A DNA stretch of 64,000 bases, taken from Desulfotomaculum sp. Lineage in GTDB: Bacteria; Bacillota; Desulfotomaculia; Desulfotomaculales; Nap2-2B. The notes below the pieces were generated by a model that saw only the letters and a program-made list of their open reading frames with translations, made no database searches and was not told where the DNA came from. The stretch is from NCBI GenBank assembly GCA_003513005.1, contig DOTD01000044.1:1-64000 (forward strand), written 5' to 3'. Both the position numbers and the translations under genes were made by a program. Numbering within the stretch: position 1 is the stretch's first letter; every line of letters begins with the position of its first letter. Below, one piece after another: positions 15,955 to 25,919 of this stretch.

Positions 15955-18159
15955 TTATTGATCAAATAAAAAAGGCGGATCCTGCTCAAACCCAGGTTGT
16001 ATAGACGGGGTTTCCAATCCCGGCCTGTGTTCAGTACAGACCTTCTCCGGCGCCCGTATCAGGTGGTCAGCAACTTTATCCGCAACTTGATCCGGAATTG
16101 AGTAGGGCAACTTAATCATAATCTTGGCTATTCTGTCCGGACAGTATTCACTGGCCAGCAAGCCTGTTTGAGCGCATATCTCCACAAGGACATGTGTGTT
16201 GTCCACTTCAGTAGGAACGGTCCCATTGACAAAAAGATCTGTTGTCATATCCTCTGATGGTGTATTGGGACCGGGTAAAAGGCCTGATTTATTATCGACG
16301 GTGGCTGTTACTATTCCCGCAGGCTGACGAAAGCCGGTTGCGGGAATATTTTTTAAGGCCTCCTGCATAATTTGCCTCCAGATAAGCGCCGGGTAACGCC
16401 CGCCAAATTCCTGGGGCATTGGCTTGTTAGAGTCGTAGCCAATCCAGACCGCTCCGGCCAGGCTGGGTGTATACCCGACAAACCAGAGATCCTTGCCCTC
16501 GTCGGTTGTTCCCGTTTTTCCAGCCGCCGGCCGGTTTAAACGTGCATTTGTTCCCGTGCCATGATCTACAACGTCCTTGAGCATGCTGGTAATTAAAAAG
16601 GCGGTTGTGGGTTTCATGGCCAGTTGGGGGTCTGATTTATACTCTTTTAAGACTTTACCTTCCTGGTCTTCTACTTTCAGGATAGCTGTCGGCTCAATAT
16701 AAAAACCGCCATTGGCAAATGCGGCGTAAGCGGTGGCCATTTGCAGGGGTGTTACTCCTTTGTGCAGCCCGCCAAGGGCCATACTCGCGCCATTATTAGG
16801 ATCTACAGTAATACCCAGACCTTTGGCAAAATTTACTGCGTTGGAAATTCCGACATGATCGACAAGTGTTTTCACAGCGGGAATGTTTATCGAGCGTGTA
16901 ACCGCTGTTCGCATAGTAATCAAGCCAAGGTAAACGCCGTCATAGTTATGCGGTGTGTATGAGCCGTAGCTTACCGGAATATCGTCGATTACCGAGGCGG
17001 GTCCCATTCCTTTTATCTCTATGGCAGGGGCGTAATTGATAATCGGTTTAAAGGAGGATCCCGGCTGACGGCGCGCCATTGTTGCTCTGTCAAACTGCAG
17101 TTGGTGGGTATGCTCACGGCCGCCGACCAATGCCCTGATGTAGCCGGTTTGAGGATCAATAAACACGGCCGCTCCTTCGGGCTGCAATATATTTTGCGAA
17201 TCGCGCCAGGAAGCGGGGAAGTTCTTCAAACTGGCCAGGGCTGTCTCAGCCGCCTGCTGCGCCTGCCTGTCCATGGTTGTGTATACCTGCAACCCGCCTT
17301 TATAAACAGTATCTTCGCCGAAGTCTTCGATCAGCTGTTTGGTTACAAAATCAATGAAGTAGGGGTACGGGTAAAGATTTTTTTTTAAACCTTCTTCTAT
17401 GTTCAGAGATTCTTTTTCAGCTTCGTCAGCCTGGTCCTTGGTAATAAAACCGTACTTCAACATGGTGTCCAGGACAACGTCGCGCCTGGCAGTTGCCTTT
17501 TCAGGTAATGAATAATAATTGGGAGCTTTTAGTAAGCCGGCAAGAAAAGCTGACTGTGAGAGGGTTAATTGATCAACATTTTTGTTGAAGTACGTGCGGG
17601 CTGCGGATTGTATTCCGTATGCCCCGTTGCCGAAATAAACTTTATTTAAATACATTTCCAGGATTTCCCCCTTGGAATAGCGGCGCTCAACCATTAAAGA
17701 AAGGATTGCTTCCTGGATTTTTCTTTTTACTTTTTTCTCAGGGTTTAAAAATGAAAGTTTGACCAACTGCTGGGTTATCGTACTCGCGCCCTGCTCCATA
17801 TTGCCGCCTGTTAAGTCATGCCAGAGCGCACGGGCAATTCCCCGTAAATCAACTCCATGATGGCTTTTAAAGCGCACATCTTCGATTGCGATAAACGCGT
17901 CCTGAGTGGAAACGGGGATATCTTTGATTTTAACTATTTCACGGTTTTCCTCACCTATCCTGGCGAATAAATTGCCGTCCTGATCATAGTAGGAACTTGC
18001 CGCGCTGGAGTATAGTTTGTTTTCATCCAATGCGGGCAAATCCATGATACTCGTTGTCAGAAGAAAAAGACCGCCGCTAAGCGAAACTAAAAAAGCTATT
18101 AAAACAATAAGAAAGACTAACCGCTTGGGGTTGAGCCGCTTTTTACGTTTCTTGGGCAA
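15955..18159 (-). CDS. Class A penicillin-binding protein (PBP1A type)
   Basis: 734 aa bifunctional peptidoglycan synthase. A short basic cytoplasmic tail and one membrane helix (FLIVLIAFLVSLSGGLFLL) lead to the GT51 glycosyltransferase domain, with AIEDVRFKSHHGVDLRGI and GASTITQQLVK. The transpeptidase domain follows, with the SxxK motif in RQPGSSFKPI and the KTG motif in GKTGTTDEGKDLWFVGY. TTG start at 18159 with GAGGAGG upstream. Monocistronic and convergent with the hydrogenase cluster. Confidence 0.94.
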   Translation of the reverse strand: MPKKRKKRLNPKRLVFLIVLIAFLVSLSGGLFLLTTSIMDLPALDENKLYSSAASSYYDQDGNLFARIGEENREIVKIKDIPVSTQDAFIAIEDVRFKSHHGVDLRGIARALWHDLTGGNMEQGASTITQQLVKLSFLNPEKKVKRKIQEAILSLMVERRYSKGEILEMYLNKVYFGNGAYGIQSAARTYFNKNVDQLTLSQSAFLAGLLKAPNYYSLPEKATARRDVVLDTMLKYGFITKDQADEAEKESLNIEEGLKKNLYPYPYFIDFVTKQLIEDFGEDTVYKGGLQVYTTMDRQAQQAAETALASLKNFPASWRDSQNILQPEGAAVFIDPQTGYIRALVGGREHTHQLQFDRATMARRQPGSSFKPIINYAPAIEIKGMGPASVIDDIPVSYGSYTPHNYDGVYLGLITMRTAVTRSINIPAVKTLVDHVGISNAVNFAKGLGITVDPNNGASMALGGLHKGVTPLQMATAYAAFANGGFYIEPTAILKVEDQEGKVLKEYKSDPQLAMKPTTAFLITSMLKDVVDHGTGTNARLNRPAAGKTGTTDEGKDLWFVGYTPSLAGAVWIGYDSNKPMPQEFGGRYPALIWRQIMQEALKNIPATGFRQPAGIVTATVDNKSGLLPGPNTPSEDMTTDLFVNGTVPTEVDNTHVLVEICAQTGLLASEYCPDRIAKIMIKLPYSIPDQVADKVADHLIRAPEKVCTEHRPGLETPSIQPGFEQDPPFLFDQ

Positions 18160-18275
18160 TTTCTATCCTCCTCGTATTCTTCAAAACATTATAACATATT
18201 TGTTGTCTTTTGCTTAATGATTAATTTTGACAAAATTCTGGCAAGCGCTTTAATAAAAGGATCTTCTTAAAAAAC

Positions 18276-18305
18276 TTGACTGGCTTTGTTCATCAATAAT
18301 ACAAT
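18276..18305 (+). promoter_or_regulatory. Sigma-A promoter of tyrS
   Basis: TTGACT (18276-18281) and TACAAT (18300-18305) with an 18-bp spacer, about 60 bp before the gene. The leader is too short for a T-box, which is the usual control of such genes in Firmicutes. Confidence 0.65.
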
Positions 18306-18365
18306 TAAGCACAAATATACAAATATTAAGACTCAACATGTTTTTTGGAAAGGGGAAGCAAGGTT

Positions 18366-19586
18366 TTGCAAAGCTTCAAAGAACAGATGGAGGTAATTAG
18401 AAGGGGTACTGCGGAGATTATTCCGGAGGATGATCTGATTAAAAAACTGGAACGCTCAGTTAAAACGGGAAAACCCCTGTGTGTAAAATTGGGCTTAGAT
18501 CCGACGGCGCCGGATATTCACCTCGGTCATACCGTAGTGCTTCAGAAAGTGCGGCAATTTCAGGAACTGGGACATGAGATAAAGATTATCCTCGGTGATT
18601 TTACGGCGCGAATCGGCGATCCGACAGGAAAGTCTGAAACCCGGCAGCAGTTAACCGAGAGTGAGGTAAAAGCTAACTTAAGCACATATGAAAAACAAAT
18701 CTTTAAAGTTCTGGATCCTGCCCGAACCAAGCTTTTTTTAAACAGTCAGTGGCTGTCGCCCTTAACCTTCCAGGAGGTAATTGAACTGGCTGCAAAATAT
18801 ACAATCGCCAGAATGCTTGAACGGGAAGACTTCAACAGGCGCTTCAAAGAGGGTCTGCCGGTTGGCGTCCACGAGTTTTTTTATCCTCTCATGCAGGGTT
18901 ATGACTCTGTGGTTTTAAAAGCCGATATTGAAATAGGCGGAACAGACCAGAAATTTAACCTTTTAATGGGGAGGACTCTTCAAAAAGAATATGGGATGGA
19001 ACCTCAGGTGGCCTTAATGATGCCTATTCTGGAAGGTCTGGACGGAGTTCAGAAAATGAGCAAAAGCCTGGGCAACTATATTGGGATTGATGAGATACCC
19101 CGTGAGATATACGGTAAAACAATGTCAATACCCGACGAACTGATCATGCGTTACTTTGAGTTGGTAACACCCTTGGGATTAAAGGAGTTGTCCGAAATAT
19201 CCGCTGATCTCAAGAGCGGTAAACTTCACCCCAGAGACGCCAAGATGAGACTTGCCTATGAAATAGTATCTTTCTATCATGATGAATATTCTGCAAAGCA
19301 GGCTGAGGAAGAATTTAAAAAAGTATTCCAACAAAGAGAACTCCCTGATCAGATCCCCGTCTACGAGATAAAAGCAGATATTTTGCAGGATGGTTCGATT
19401 TGGCTGCCAAGGTTAATGGTCCTGCTGGAGATGGCGGCAAGCACGAGCGAGGGGAGGCGCCTGATAACTCAGGGCGCCGTTAAGATAAACGGGATCAGGA
19501 TTGAGGAACCGGCTTATTTACTTGTTCCGCAGGACAATATGATTGTTCAATGCGGAAAAAGAAAATTTAGCAAACTAAAAGTTTAA
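18366..19586 (+). CDS. tyrS: Tyrosyl-tRNA synthetase
   Basis: About 406 aa class I aminoacyl-tRNA synthetase that charges tRNA-Tyr. The HIGH-like motif is HLGHTVVLQK, the KMSKS motif is QKMSKSLGNY, and the C-terminus has an S4 RNA-binding domain (GRRLITQGAVKINGIRI). The sequence type resembles TyrZ rather than classic TyrS. TTG 18366 is favoured because GGAAAGGGG lies 10-18 nt upstream. An earlier in-frame TTG at 18345 overlaps that site. Confidence 0.94.
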   Translation: MQSFKEQMEVIRRGTAEIIPEDDLIKKLERSVKTGKPLCVKLGLDPTAPDIHLGHTVVLQKVRQFQELGHEIKIILGDFTARIGDPTGKSETRQQLTESEVKANLSTYEKQIFKVLDPARTKLFLNSQWLSPLTFQEVIELAAKYTIARMLEREDFNRRFKEGLPVGVHEFFYPLMQGYDSVVLKADIEIGGTDQKFNLLMGRTLQKEYGMEPQVALMMPILEGLDGVQKMSKSLGNYIGIDEIPREIYGKTMSIPDELIMRYFELVTPLGLKELSEISADLKSGKLHPRDAKMRLAYEIVSFYHDEYSAKQAEEEFKKVFQQRELPDQIPVYEIKADILQDGSIWLPRLMVLLEMAASTSEGRRLITQGAVKINGIRIEEPAYLLVPQDNMIVQCGKRKFSKLKV

Positions 19587-19678
19587 ATCTATCAAACCAG
19601 TTAATTTTTAGAAAATGAAATCATATATTACATAACATAGTGGCTGTTTGATTGATTGACATTATCGCCCTTTAAACT

Positions 19679-19696
19679 TTGGCATCAAGACTGCTT
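19679..19696 (+). promoter_or_regulatory. Possible sigma-54 (-24/-12) site
   Basis: TTGGCATCAAGACTGCTT has GG (19681-19682) and GC (19693-19694) ten bases apart, as in sigma-54 promoters (consensus TGGCA-N6-TGC). It is 115 bp upstream of yunB. rpoN is present in this window at 57.6 kb. No enhancer-binding protein gene is nearby, so this may be coincidence. The rest of the 19587-19808 gap shows nothing clear. Confidence 0.25.
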
Positions 19697-19808
19697 TTCC
19701 TATCAATTTTGGAGAGCTTTACTGAATATGTGCCTTTTCATCCTATTGGTGAATTTTCATCCCGCTTGCTGGCATTCCGGCTTGTTTTCGGGAGTGAGGT
19801 GAAAACCA

Positions 19809-20465
19809 TTGTTTAAGAGGCGGCGGCCTTTTCTACTGTTTCTACAGTGGTTATTACCCCTTGTGCTTCTTATAGTTGTTTTTTTCTGGTTTGATCATCT
19901 GATGCGCATAACAATACTCAAGATTGCCGAAATAAGAGCAACCCAACTGGCAACAGAGGCCATCAACCGTACAGTTCAGGAGGAAGTCTGGGATAACAAT
20001 CTTCAGTATCAGGATTTTGTCCAGGTTCAGAAGGATGATCAGGGGCGGATTGTCTTTATGCAAGCCAATACTGTAAGAGTTACCAAAATGGCTGCCGACG
20101 TTGTCCTGACTGTCAACCGCACACTTCAAAATTTAAAAGGCCAGACTATTTCTGTCCCACTGGGACAGATTACGGGTCTTTACCTTTTTTCTTCTCTGGG
20201 GCCAAGAATAAGGGTAACCATAATTCCTGCAGGAACGGTAGAGGTTAATGTTGATGATAAATTCGAACCTGCCGGAATAAATCAAACACGTCATAAAATC
20301 TGGTTAAATTTTAAAACCAAGGTAAAAGTGGTTATCCCATCCATGTACGCCGAAGCGGGGATCGCCACAAGCGTTCCACTAGCCGAAAGTATTATCGTCG
20401 GTGAGGTCCCCAGCACCTTTGTAAATATTCAAGGCAGCCTGTTCGGCGGCGGAATCACCCGGTAA
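19809..20465 (+). CDS. yunB: Sporulation protein YunB
   Basis: 218 aa. One N-terminal membrane helix (FLLFLQWLLPLVLLIVVFFWF) is followed by the YunB domain: ATQLATEAINRTVQEEV, VNRTLQNLKGQTISVPLGQITGLYLFSSLGPRI and VVIPSMYAEAGIATSVPLAESIIVGEVPSTFVN. YunB is made in the mother cell in Bacillus and is needed for efficient spore formation, so this is good evidence of a spore former. TTG start with a GAGGTG site. Its stop lies 2 nt from the stop of the convergent DUF1015 gene. Confidence 0.92.
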   Translation: MFKRRRPFLLFLQWLLPLVLLIVVFFWFDHLMRITILKIAEIRATQLATEAINRTVQEEVWDNNLQYQDFVQVQKDDQGRIVFMQANTVRVTKMAADVVLTVNRTLQNLKGQTISVPLGQITGLYLFSSLGPRIRVTIIPAGTVEVNVDDKFEPAGINQTRHKIWLNFKTKVKVVIPSMYAEAGIATSVPLAESIIVGEVPSTFVNIQGSLFGGGITR

Positions 20466-20467
20466 GG

Positions 20468-21805
20468 CTATAACAAATTGATTACCAGGCCCGTGATAAT
20501 CTTGGGATAAAAATAGGTTGATTTTTGAGGCAGCTTTTCACCATTAAGAGCCACAAAGGTTATTTCTTCAATAAGAGTAGGGTTCAAAAAGAAAGCAAAC
20601 TGATAGTTTCCAGCGTCTACTATGGACAGCAGGTCATCTTCATTCCTGTTATAATGAACATGGTTTTCATCAGTCCACTTATCTTCCCCGACAGCCAGCA
20701 ATTTCTTAAATATAAAATAATGAAGGAGCGATACATCCATCTTTTGCCAGACCGGAGAATGACCTGCGGGCGCATAAGAGGGCAGGGAGATTGCTTCCTT
20801 CAGTGTAAGCAGATACAAACCGCCATTCCCCGTATAAAGTCCTATTATACTTCTGTGCTGAGTTGTTTCGCAAATTTTATCCGGTTTTAACCTGCTTTTA
20901 AGTGCGCTCATAAAAATATTTAAATTTTCATGGCCTTCGCCCAGGGGGAAGATTTCCAGCTCAAAATAATCACTTAACAGATCAAATAACTTTTCAGATT
21001 CAATATTGTTCCGGACAAGACGGTGAGTGGGGAGTATGACCAGCCCGGGATCATTTATATTGACCAGGCTCATCATTACAAAATCGTAACTGTACTCTTC
21101 AAGCGGCGCTTTCTCCTGTTCCCTGCGCCAGTCACGGTAAGCTAAAGCGGTTTCATAACGGTGATGGCCATCGGCAATGAAAATGCGCTGGCCGGCCATA
21201 AACCTCTGGACCTGAGAGATGACGTCATTGTCGGTAACGGTCCATAAGCTGTGGTGATGGTTATCTTCATCCGTGAAGCTAATATCCGGATCTCGCTGCG
21301 TCTGGTCACAGGTTATTTTTTCTATAGTCCTGTCCGGATCGACATACAGACCGAAAATAGGGCTGAAATTAGCCTGGCAGGCCTGCATTAATGACAGCCG
21401 ATCGGCCTTGTGCTTCGGTATCGTTTCCTCGTGCGGGATAATTATGCCTTTTTCGTAAGGTTCTAATTTAACACTGCAGATAAAACTGTTGCGGGTTCTT
21501 TCGCGGCCTTCATGGTTAAATCTTTCCTGGCAGAGATATATAGCAGGCGAATTTTCTTTCTTTAAAATACCTTCTTTAAGCCAGCTGGAAAATACCGCGG
21601 CTGCGCGGGTATGCCGGTTATCCTCCTCTGTATCAGAAGAATAAGATTTTCCATATTCAAGGCGGATAATATTATTGGGATGCAGTTGATAGAAATATTC
21701 CTGTTTCTTTTCGTTGATAACATCGTAAGGCGGTGTTATCAGGAGGTTCATTGCTCCCGCACCCGTGCTATAACGAATTCCTTTAAAGGGTATTACAGTT
21801 GCCAT
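20468..21805 (-). CDS. DUF1015 family protein
   Basis: 445 aa. Conserved DUF1015 blocks are seen: IPFKGIRY at the start, TPPYDVI, RLEYGK, EETIPKHKADRLSLMQACQ and FIADGHHRYETALAYRDW. The last block resembles the nucleotide-binding GHHR motif of ParB/Srx-fold kinases, to which DUF1015 has been compared. The cellular role is not established. ATG start with a GGAGG site just inside the upstream region. Single gene, convergent with yunB and divergent from the pyr operon. Confidence 0.85.
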   Translation of the reverse strand: MATVIPFKGIRYSTGAGAMNLLITPPYDVINEKKQEYFYQLHPNNIIRLEYGKSYSSDTEEDNRHTRAAAVFSSWLKEGILKKENSPAIYLCQERFNHEGRERTRNSFICSVKLEPYEKGIIIPHEETIPKHKADRLSLMQACQANFSPIFGLYVDPDRTIEKITCDQTQRDPDISFTDEDNHHHSLWTVTDNDVISQVQRFMAGQRIFIADGHHRYETALAYRDWRREQEKAPLEEYSYDFVMMSLVNINDPGLVILPTHRLVRNNIESEKLFDLLSDYFELEIFPLGEGHENLNIFMSALKSRLKPDKICETTQHRSIIGLYTGNGGLYLLTLKEAISLPSYAPAGHSPVWQKMDVSLLHYFIFKKLLAVGEDKWTDENHVHYNRNEDDLLSIVDAGNYQFAFFLNPTLIEEITFVALNGEKLPQKSTYFYPKIITGLVINLL

Positions 21806-21950
21806 GAAATACCTCCGGGGATTTTAATACTTACATGATATTTTAGTATAACTAACCAGCTAAGTCCAGTGGTTTGGAGCAAAAAGAAAAGGAAAACATT
21901 GTCTTTCTCTCCAGTTCTGAATAACCATCGGACGTTTCGAAAGCAAGGTA

Positions 21951-21979
21951 TTGACATAAAGGGCGGTTTTTGATAAACT
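21951..21979 (+). promoter_or_regulatory. Promoter of the pyr operon
   Basis: Consensus -35 TTGACA (21951-21956), 17-bp spacer, -10 TAAACT (21974-21979). It is followed immediately by the PyrR attenuator leader. The remaining 21806-21950 segment shows nothing beyond the DUF1015 start region. Confidence 0.7.
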
Positions 21980-21994
21980 TTTTAAAACTTATAA

Positions 21995-22088
21995 TCCTTT
22001 AAGACGGTCCGGTGAGGCCGGCAAGGGAGATAAAACGTGTGCGGTTAAAGCTATGCCTGCTCGCCGGAAGATGAGCGGGCATTTTTAA
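21995..22088 (+). promoter_or_regulatory. PyrR-binding attenuator leader
   Basis: The segment GTCCGGTGAGGCCGGCAAGG (22007-22026) has the PyrR-binding hairpin consensus (UCCGGUGAGG loop, then the GCAAGGGAGA purine stretch). It is followed by a strong terminator, ATGCCTGCTC (22053-22062) with GAGCGGGCAT (22073-22082) and a T-run. As in Bacillus, PyrR with UMP should bind, free the terminator and stop transcription before pyrR. Confidence 0.85.
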
Positions 22089-22105
22089 TTGTAAGGGAGT
22101 TTTAA

Positions 22106-22660
<555 letters not shown>

Positions 22661-22668
22661 CATACATG

Positions 22669-22892
22669 CCGCTTAAAGCAGCCCCATTAGAAGGATGAAA
22701 ATTTATCAATACAAGGGAGGCCAATGCCTTAAGTGCGATTTTGAGCCTTAATTCAAAGAACGAGTGAACCCGAGGATAAGCGAGGGAACTGTTTGAGGCA
22801 TATGCGCCGAGTTTGACCGAGCCCGAGGGTGAACGAGTTCGTACAAGCATAAGAGGCGAACATGAGCACATAGGCAGTTGACCTCCCTGATG
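22669..22892. repeat. Intergenic repeat block between pyrR and pyrB
   Basis: Two dispersed repeats meet here. Nucleotides 22669-22723 (a small hairpin, GCCGC/GCAGC, then AGAAGGATGAAAATTTATCA) recur at 63780-63840. Nucleotides 22849-22892 (core ATGAGCACATAGGCAGTTG) recur at 52401-52444 and 53561-53600. Between them is an unusual stretch rich in CGAG/GAAC words. Open frames on either strand through it are short and lack plausible starts, so it is treated as noncoding or as a decayed element. Confidence 0.65.
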
Positions 22893-22910
22893 CAAGGTTG
22901 GGAGAGGACC

Positions 22911-23834
22911 ATGGTTCAAAAGAAAAACCTGATCGGGCTTGAGCATATAGATGCGCATGAAATAGAACTGATCCTTGATACTGCGGTTGCAATGAAGGAA
23001 ATAGTCTCCCGTCCGGTCAGAAAAGTGCCGACTTTGCGCGGACGTACAATTACCAACCTGTTTTACGAACCAAGTACGCGGACACGGACCTCTTTTGAGC
23101 TGGCCGCCAAGTTTTTAAACGCTGACGTAATCAACATTTCCTCATCGGCCAGCAGCGTGGTTAAGGGGGAGAGCCTGAAAGATACAGTCCGCACTATAGA
23201 AGCCATGGGTACGGACGTCGTGATTATCCGGCATCCGATGGCAGGCGCCGCAAATTTGCTGACCGGATGGATAGAGGCCTCAGTTGTTAACGCAGGTGAC
23301 GGCGCTCATGAACATCCGACCCAGGGACTTCTGGATCTGTTTACTGTCAGGGAAAAGAAGGGTGTCCTTAACGGTCTGAAAATAGTTATTGTAGGGGACA
23401 TATTGCACAGCCGTGTGGCGAGATCCGACATCTGGGGATTTTTAAAAATGGGCGCCAGTGTATCGGTCTGCGGTCCCGCCACCATGATGCCGGTTGGTGT
23501 AGAACGGACAGGCGCCGCTGTTTCCTGCAGTATTGATGAAGCGATAAAGGATGCGGATGTAATTATTATGCTCCGGATCCAACTGGAAAGGCAGAAGGCC
23601 GGACTGTTTCCCAGCCTCAGGGAATATGCGCGTCTTTTTGGCTTAAACAGCGAAAGGCTTTCCCTGGCTAAAAGGGATGCTCTGGTAATGCATCCGGGTC
23701 CCATGAACAGGGGAATAGAAATATCCGGTGAAGTCGCCGACAGCCTTCAATCTGTAATTAATGAACAGGTAACCAACGGGGTGGCGGTTAGGATGGCTGT
23801 CTTATACCTGCTTGCAGGAGGGGGTGATGCTTAA
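22911..23834 (+). CDS. pyrB: Aspartate carbamoyltransferase catalytic subunit
   Basis: 307 aa. It condenses carbamoyl phosphate with aspartate, the first committed step of pyrimidine synthesis. Carbamoyl phosphate site EPSTRTRTSFE, plus SSASSVVKGESLKDT, HEHPTQGLLDL and the aspartate-site region LRIQLERQ. ATG 22911 follows GGGAGAGG. An in-frame TTG 33 nt upstream would extend into the repeat. The stop codon overlaps the pyrC start. Confidence 0.97.
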   Translation: MVQKKNLIGLEHIDAHEIELILDTAVAMKEIVSRPVRKVPTLRGRTITNLFYEPSTRTRTSFELAAKFLNADVINISSSASSVVKGESLKDTVRTIEAMGTDVVIIRHPMAGAANLLTGWIEASVVNAGDGAHEHPTQGLLDLFTVREKKGVLNGLKIVIVGDILHSRVARSDIWGFLKMGASVSVCGPATMMPVGVERTGAAVSCSIDEAIKDADVIIMLRIQLERQKAGLFPSLREYARLFGLNSERLSLAKRDALVMHPGPMNRGIEISGEVADSLQSVINEQVTNGVAVRMAVLYLLAGGGDA

Positions 23835-25135
23835 TGAAGCTGCTGATCAAAAGAGGGACCCTAATCAGTCCGGATCAAAAGAAGATATTCAGCGCGGATG
23901 TTTTGATTGCAGACGGAAAGATTGCTGTACTAGGCAACAACCTTGAAACGGACGGGGCGGTTATTATAGATGCGGACGGAAAACTAGTCCTGCCCGGCCT
24001 GATTGATCTTCATGCGCATTTAAGAGAACCGGGTTTTGAAGACAGTGAAACAATTGCTGCCGGAACAATGGCTGCAGCCAGGGGAGGTTTCACAAGTTTA
24101 GCCTGTATGCCCAATACAAATCCGGTTGCCGATAACAGTTCGGTAATTAATTATATTTTAAACAAAGCCCGCCAGGAGGGGAGAGTTAATGTTTTCCCGA
24201 TTGGCGCCATCACGGTTGGCAGTAAGGGCGAAGAGCTTGCCGAAATGGCTGGTTTAAAAGAAGCGGGAGCAGTTGCTTTTTCGGATGACGGCAGGTGTGT
24301 TTCCAATGCTGTGATAATGTTCAGAGCTATGCAGTACGCCAGGATGATCGATATGCCGGTCATCGCTCATTGTGAGGATACCAGCCTGTCGGCCCAGGGG
24401 TCGATGCATGAAGGTTATTATTCCACTTTACTGGGCTTGAAGGGTATCCCTGCGGCAGCCGAGGAAGTAATTATTGCCCGTGATCTTATACTGGCAAAAG
24501 AAACAGGGTGCCGTCTGCATATAGCCCATGTAAGCACGGCGGGTTCGGTTCAGTTAATCCGCCAGGCTAAGGCTTGGGGGCTGAAGGTTACTGCAGAGGC
24601 GACACCGCACCATTTTACACTGACTGACCGGGAGGTTACCGGGTATAACACCAACACTAAAGTAAATCCTCCCTTAAGAACGCAAGAGGATTTAGATGCA
24701 GTCAGGCAGGGATTGCGCGACGGTACAATTGACGTCATAGCCACTGACCATGCTCCGCATGCGCGGGAAAAGAAGGAAGTGGAATATGAAAATGCTCCAT
24801 TCGGGATTTCAGGGCTGGAAACTGCCGTAGGGCTTGTTTGGACGGAACTTGTCAATACAGGAATTCTTTCTCCTCTCGATGCAGTTGAAAAAATGACGAT
24901 AAATCCCGCACGCATCCTGGGTATTTCTAAAGGGGTACTGGCTGAGGGCGCGGATGCTGATCTTACGGTTATCGATCCCGCCCGGACGGAAAAGGTGGAC
25001 CCGGCAAGGTTCGTCAGCAAGGGGCGCAATACACCATTCGCCGGCAGAACGCTTACCGGCATTCCCGTACTAACTATCGTTGGAGGAAAAATCGTCTTTG
25101 AATATGCCGGGCGCGTATTCAGTAAAACCACCTAA
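23834..25135 (+). CDS. pyrC: Dihydroorotase
   Basis: 433 aa class I dihydroorotase, a zinc amidohydrolase. The metal ligands are visible in DLHAHLREPGFE, in the His of HCED and HIAHVS, and in the catalytic Asp of ATDHAPHA. The overlap with pyrB (TAATG) implies translational coupling. The length is normal for the family. Confidence 0.97.
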   Translation: MKLLIKRGTLISPDQKKIFSADVLIADGKIAVLGNNLETDGAVIIDADGKLVLPGLIDLHAHLREPGFEDSETIAAGTMAAARGGFTSLACMPNTNPVADNSSVINYILNKARQEGRVNVFPIGAITVGSKGEELAEMAGLKEAGAVAFSDDGRCVSNAVIMFRAMQYARMIDMPVIAHCEDTSLSAQGSMHEGYYSTLLGLKGIPAAAEEVIIARDLILAKETGCRLHIAHVSTAGSVQLIRQAKAWGLKVTAEATPHHFTLTDREVTGYNTNTKVNPPLRTQEDLDAVRQGLRDGTIDVIATDHAPHAREKKEVEYENAPFGISGLETAVGLVWTELVNTGILSPLDAVEKMTINPARILGISKGVLAEGADADLTVIDPARTEKVDPARFVSKGRNTPFAGRTLTGIPVLTIVGGKIVFEYAGRVFSKTT

Positions 25136-25213
25136 AGGTTTATTATGAAAAGTTTTTATAAGATATTTGTAATCAACTTTTCAAAATTTTAATGGCAGAG
25201 GATGTTGATTAAA

Positions 25214-25919
25214 ATGAAGGCTTCACTTGCTTTGGAAGACGGGACGGTTGTTACAGGCAATGCTTTTGGAGAACAAGGCGCTCAGTGGGGCGAAGTAGTT
25301 TTCAACACAGGGATGACGGGATATCAGGAGATTCTTACTGACCCCTCATATTGCGGACAGATTGTAGTTATGACTTATCCTTTGATCGGTAATTACGGTA
25401 TCAATACGGAGGATTTTGAGTCAAAAAAGTCCGGGATCAGGGGATTTGTCGTGTATGAGGAATGCGGACGCCCAAGCAATTGGAGATCCAGTTCAAGTAT
25501 CTCCGATTTTTTATACAGGGAAGGTATAATTGGCTTGAGCGGGGTTGACACACGCAGTTTAACCCTGCATCTGCGTAATTTCGGAACAATGCGGGGAATC
25601 ATCAGCACCGAAAACAAAACTCCCGAAGAACTTATCCAGGAGGCCGGCAGCTGTCCTTTCCTCAGCGGACTGGATCTGGTAACTGCTGTAGCCACCAGGG
25701 AAATTTACGTTATAGAAGGCACGGGACATCGTGTCGTATTATTTGACCTCTGAGGTTACCCACAGAAATCTTAATGACGGGACGATAGAAGGAATAAGAC
25801 ACAAATACCTACCGGTTTTTTCCGTGCAGTATCACCCGGAGGCCTCGCCAGGTCCGCAGGAATCCGCCTACCTTTTTGACGAGTATATTGACATAATGCG
25901 TACGAACAGGGGTGAGTAA
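25214..25919 (+). pseudogene. carA: Carbamoyl-phosphate synthase small subunit, internal deletion and frameshift
   Basis: The N-terminal CarA domain is intact from ATG 25214 (LALEDGTVVTGNAFG, NTGMTGYQEILTDPSY, GVDTRSLT) to RVVLFDL, where a TGA follows at 25751. In another frame the extreme C-terminus resumes at once ([33 protein letters not shown]). Compared with the ~360-aa family, about 130 residues are missing. They include the class I glutaminase nucleophile motif (G-x-C-L-G-H-Q). A truncated 179-aa protein could be made, but without glutaminase activity. The cause may be true decay or an assembly error at the junction near 25753. Confidence 0.85.

Noticed and set aside
18210..18365. T-box leader before tyrS
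   Set aside because: The leader is only about 60 nt from the promoter and has neither the T-box sequence nor a terminator.
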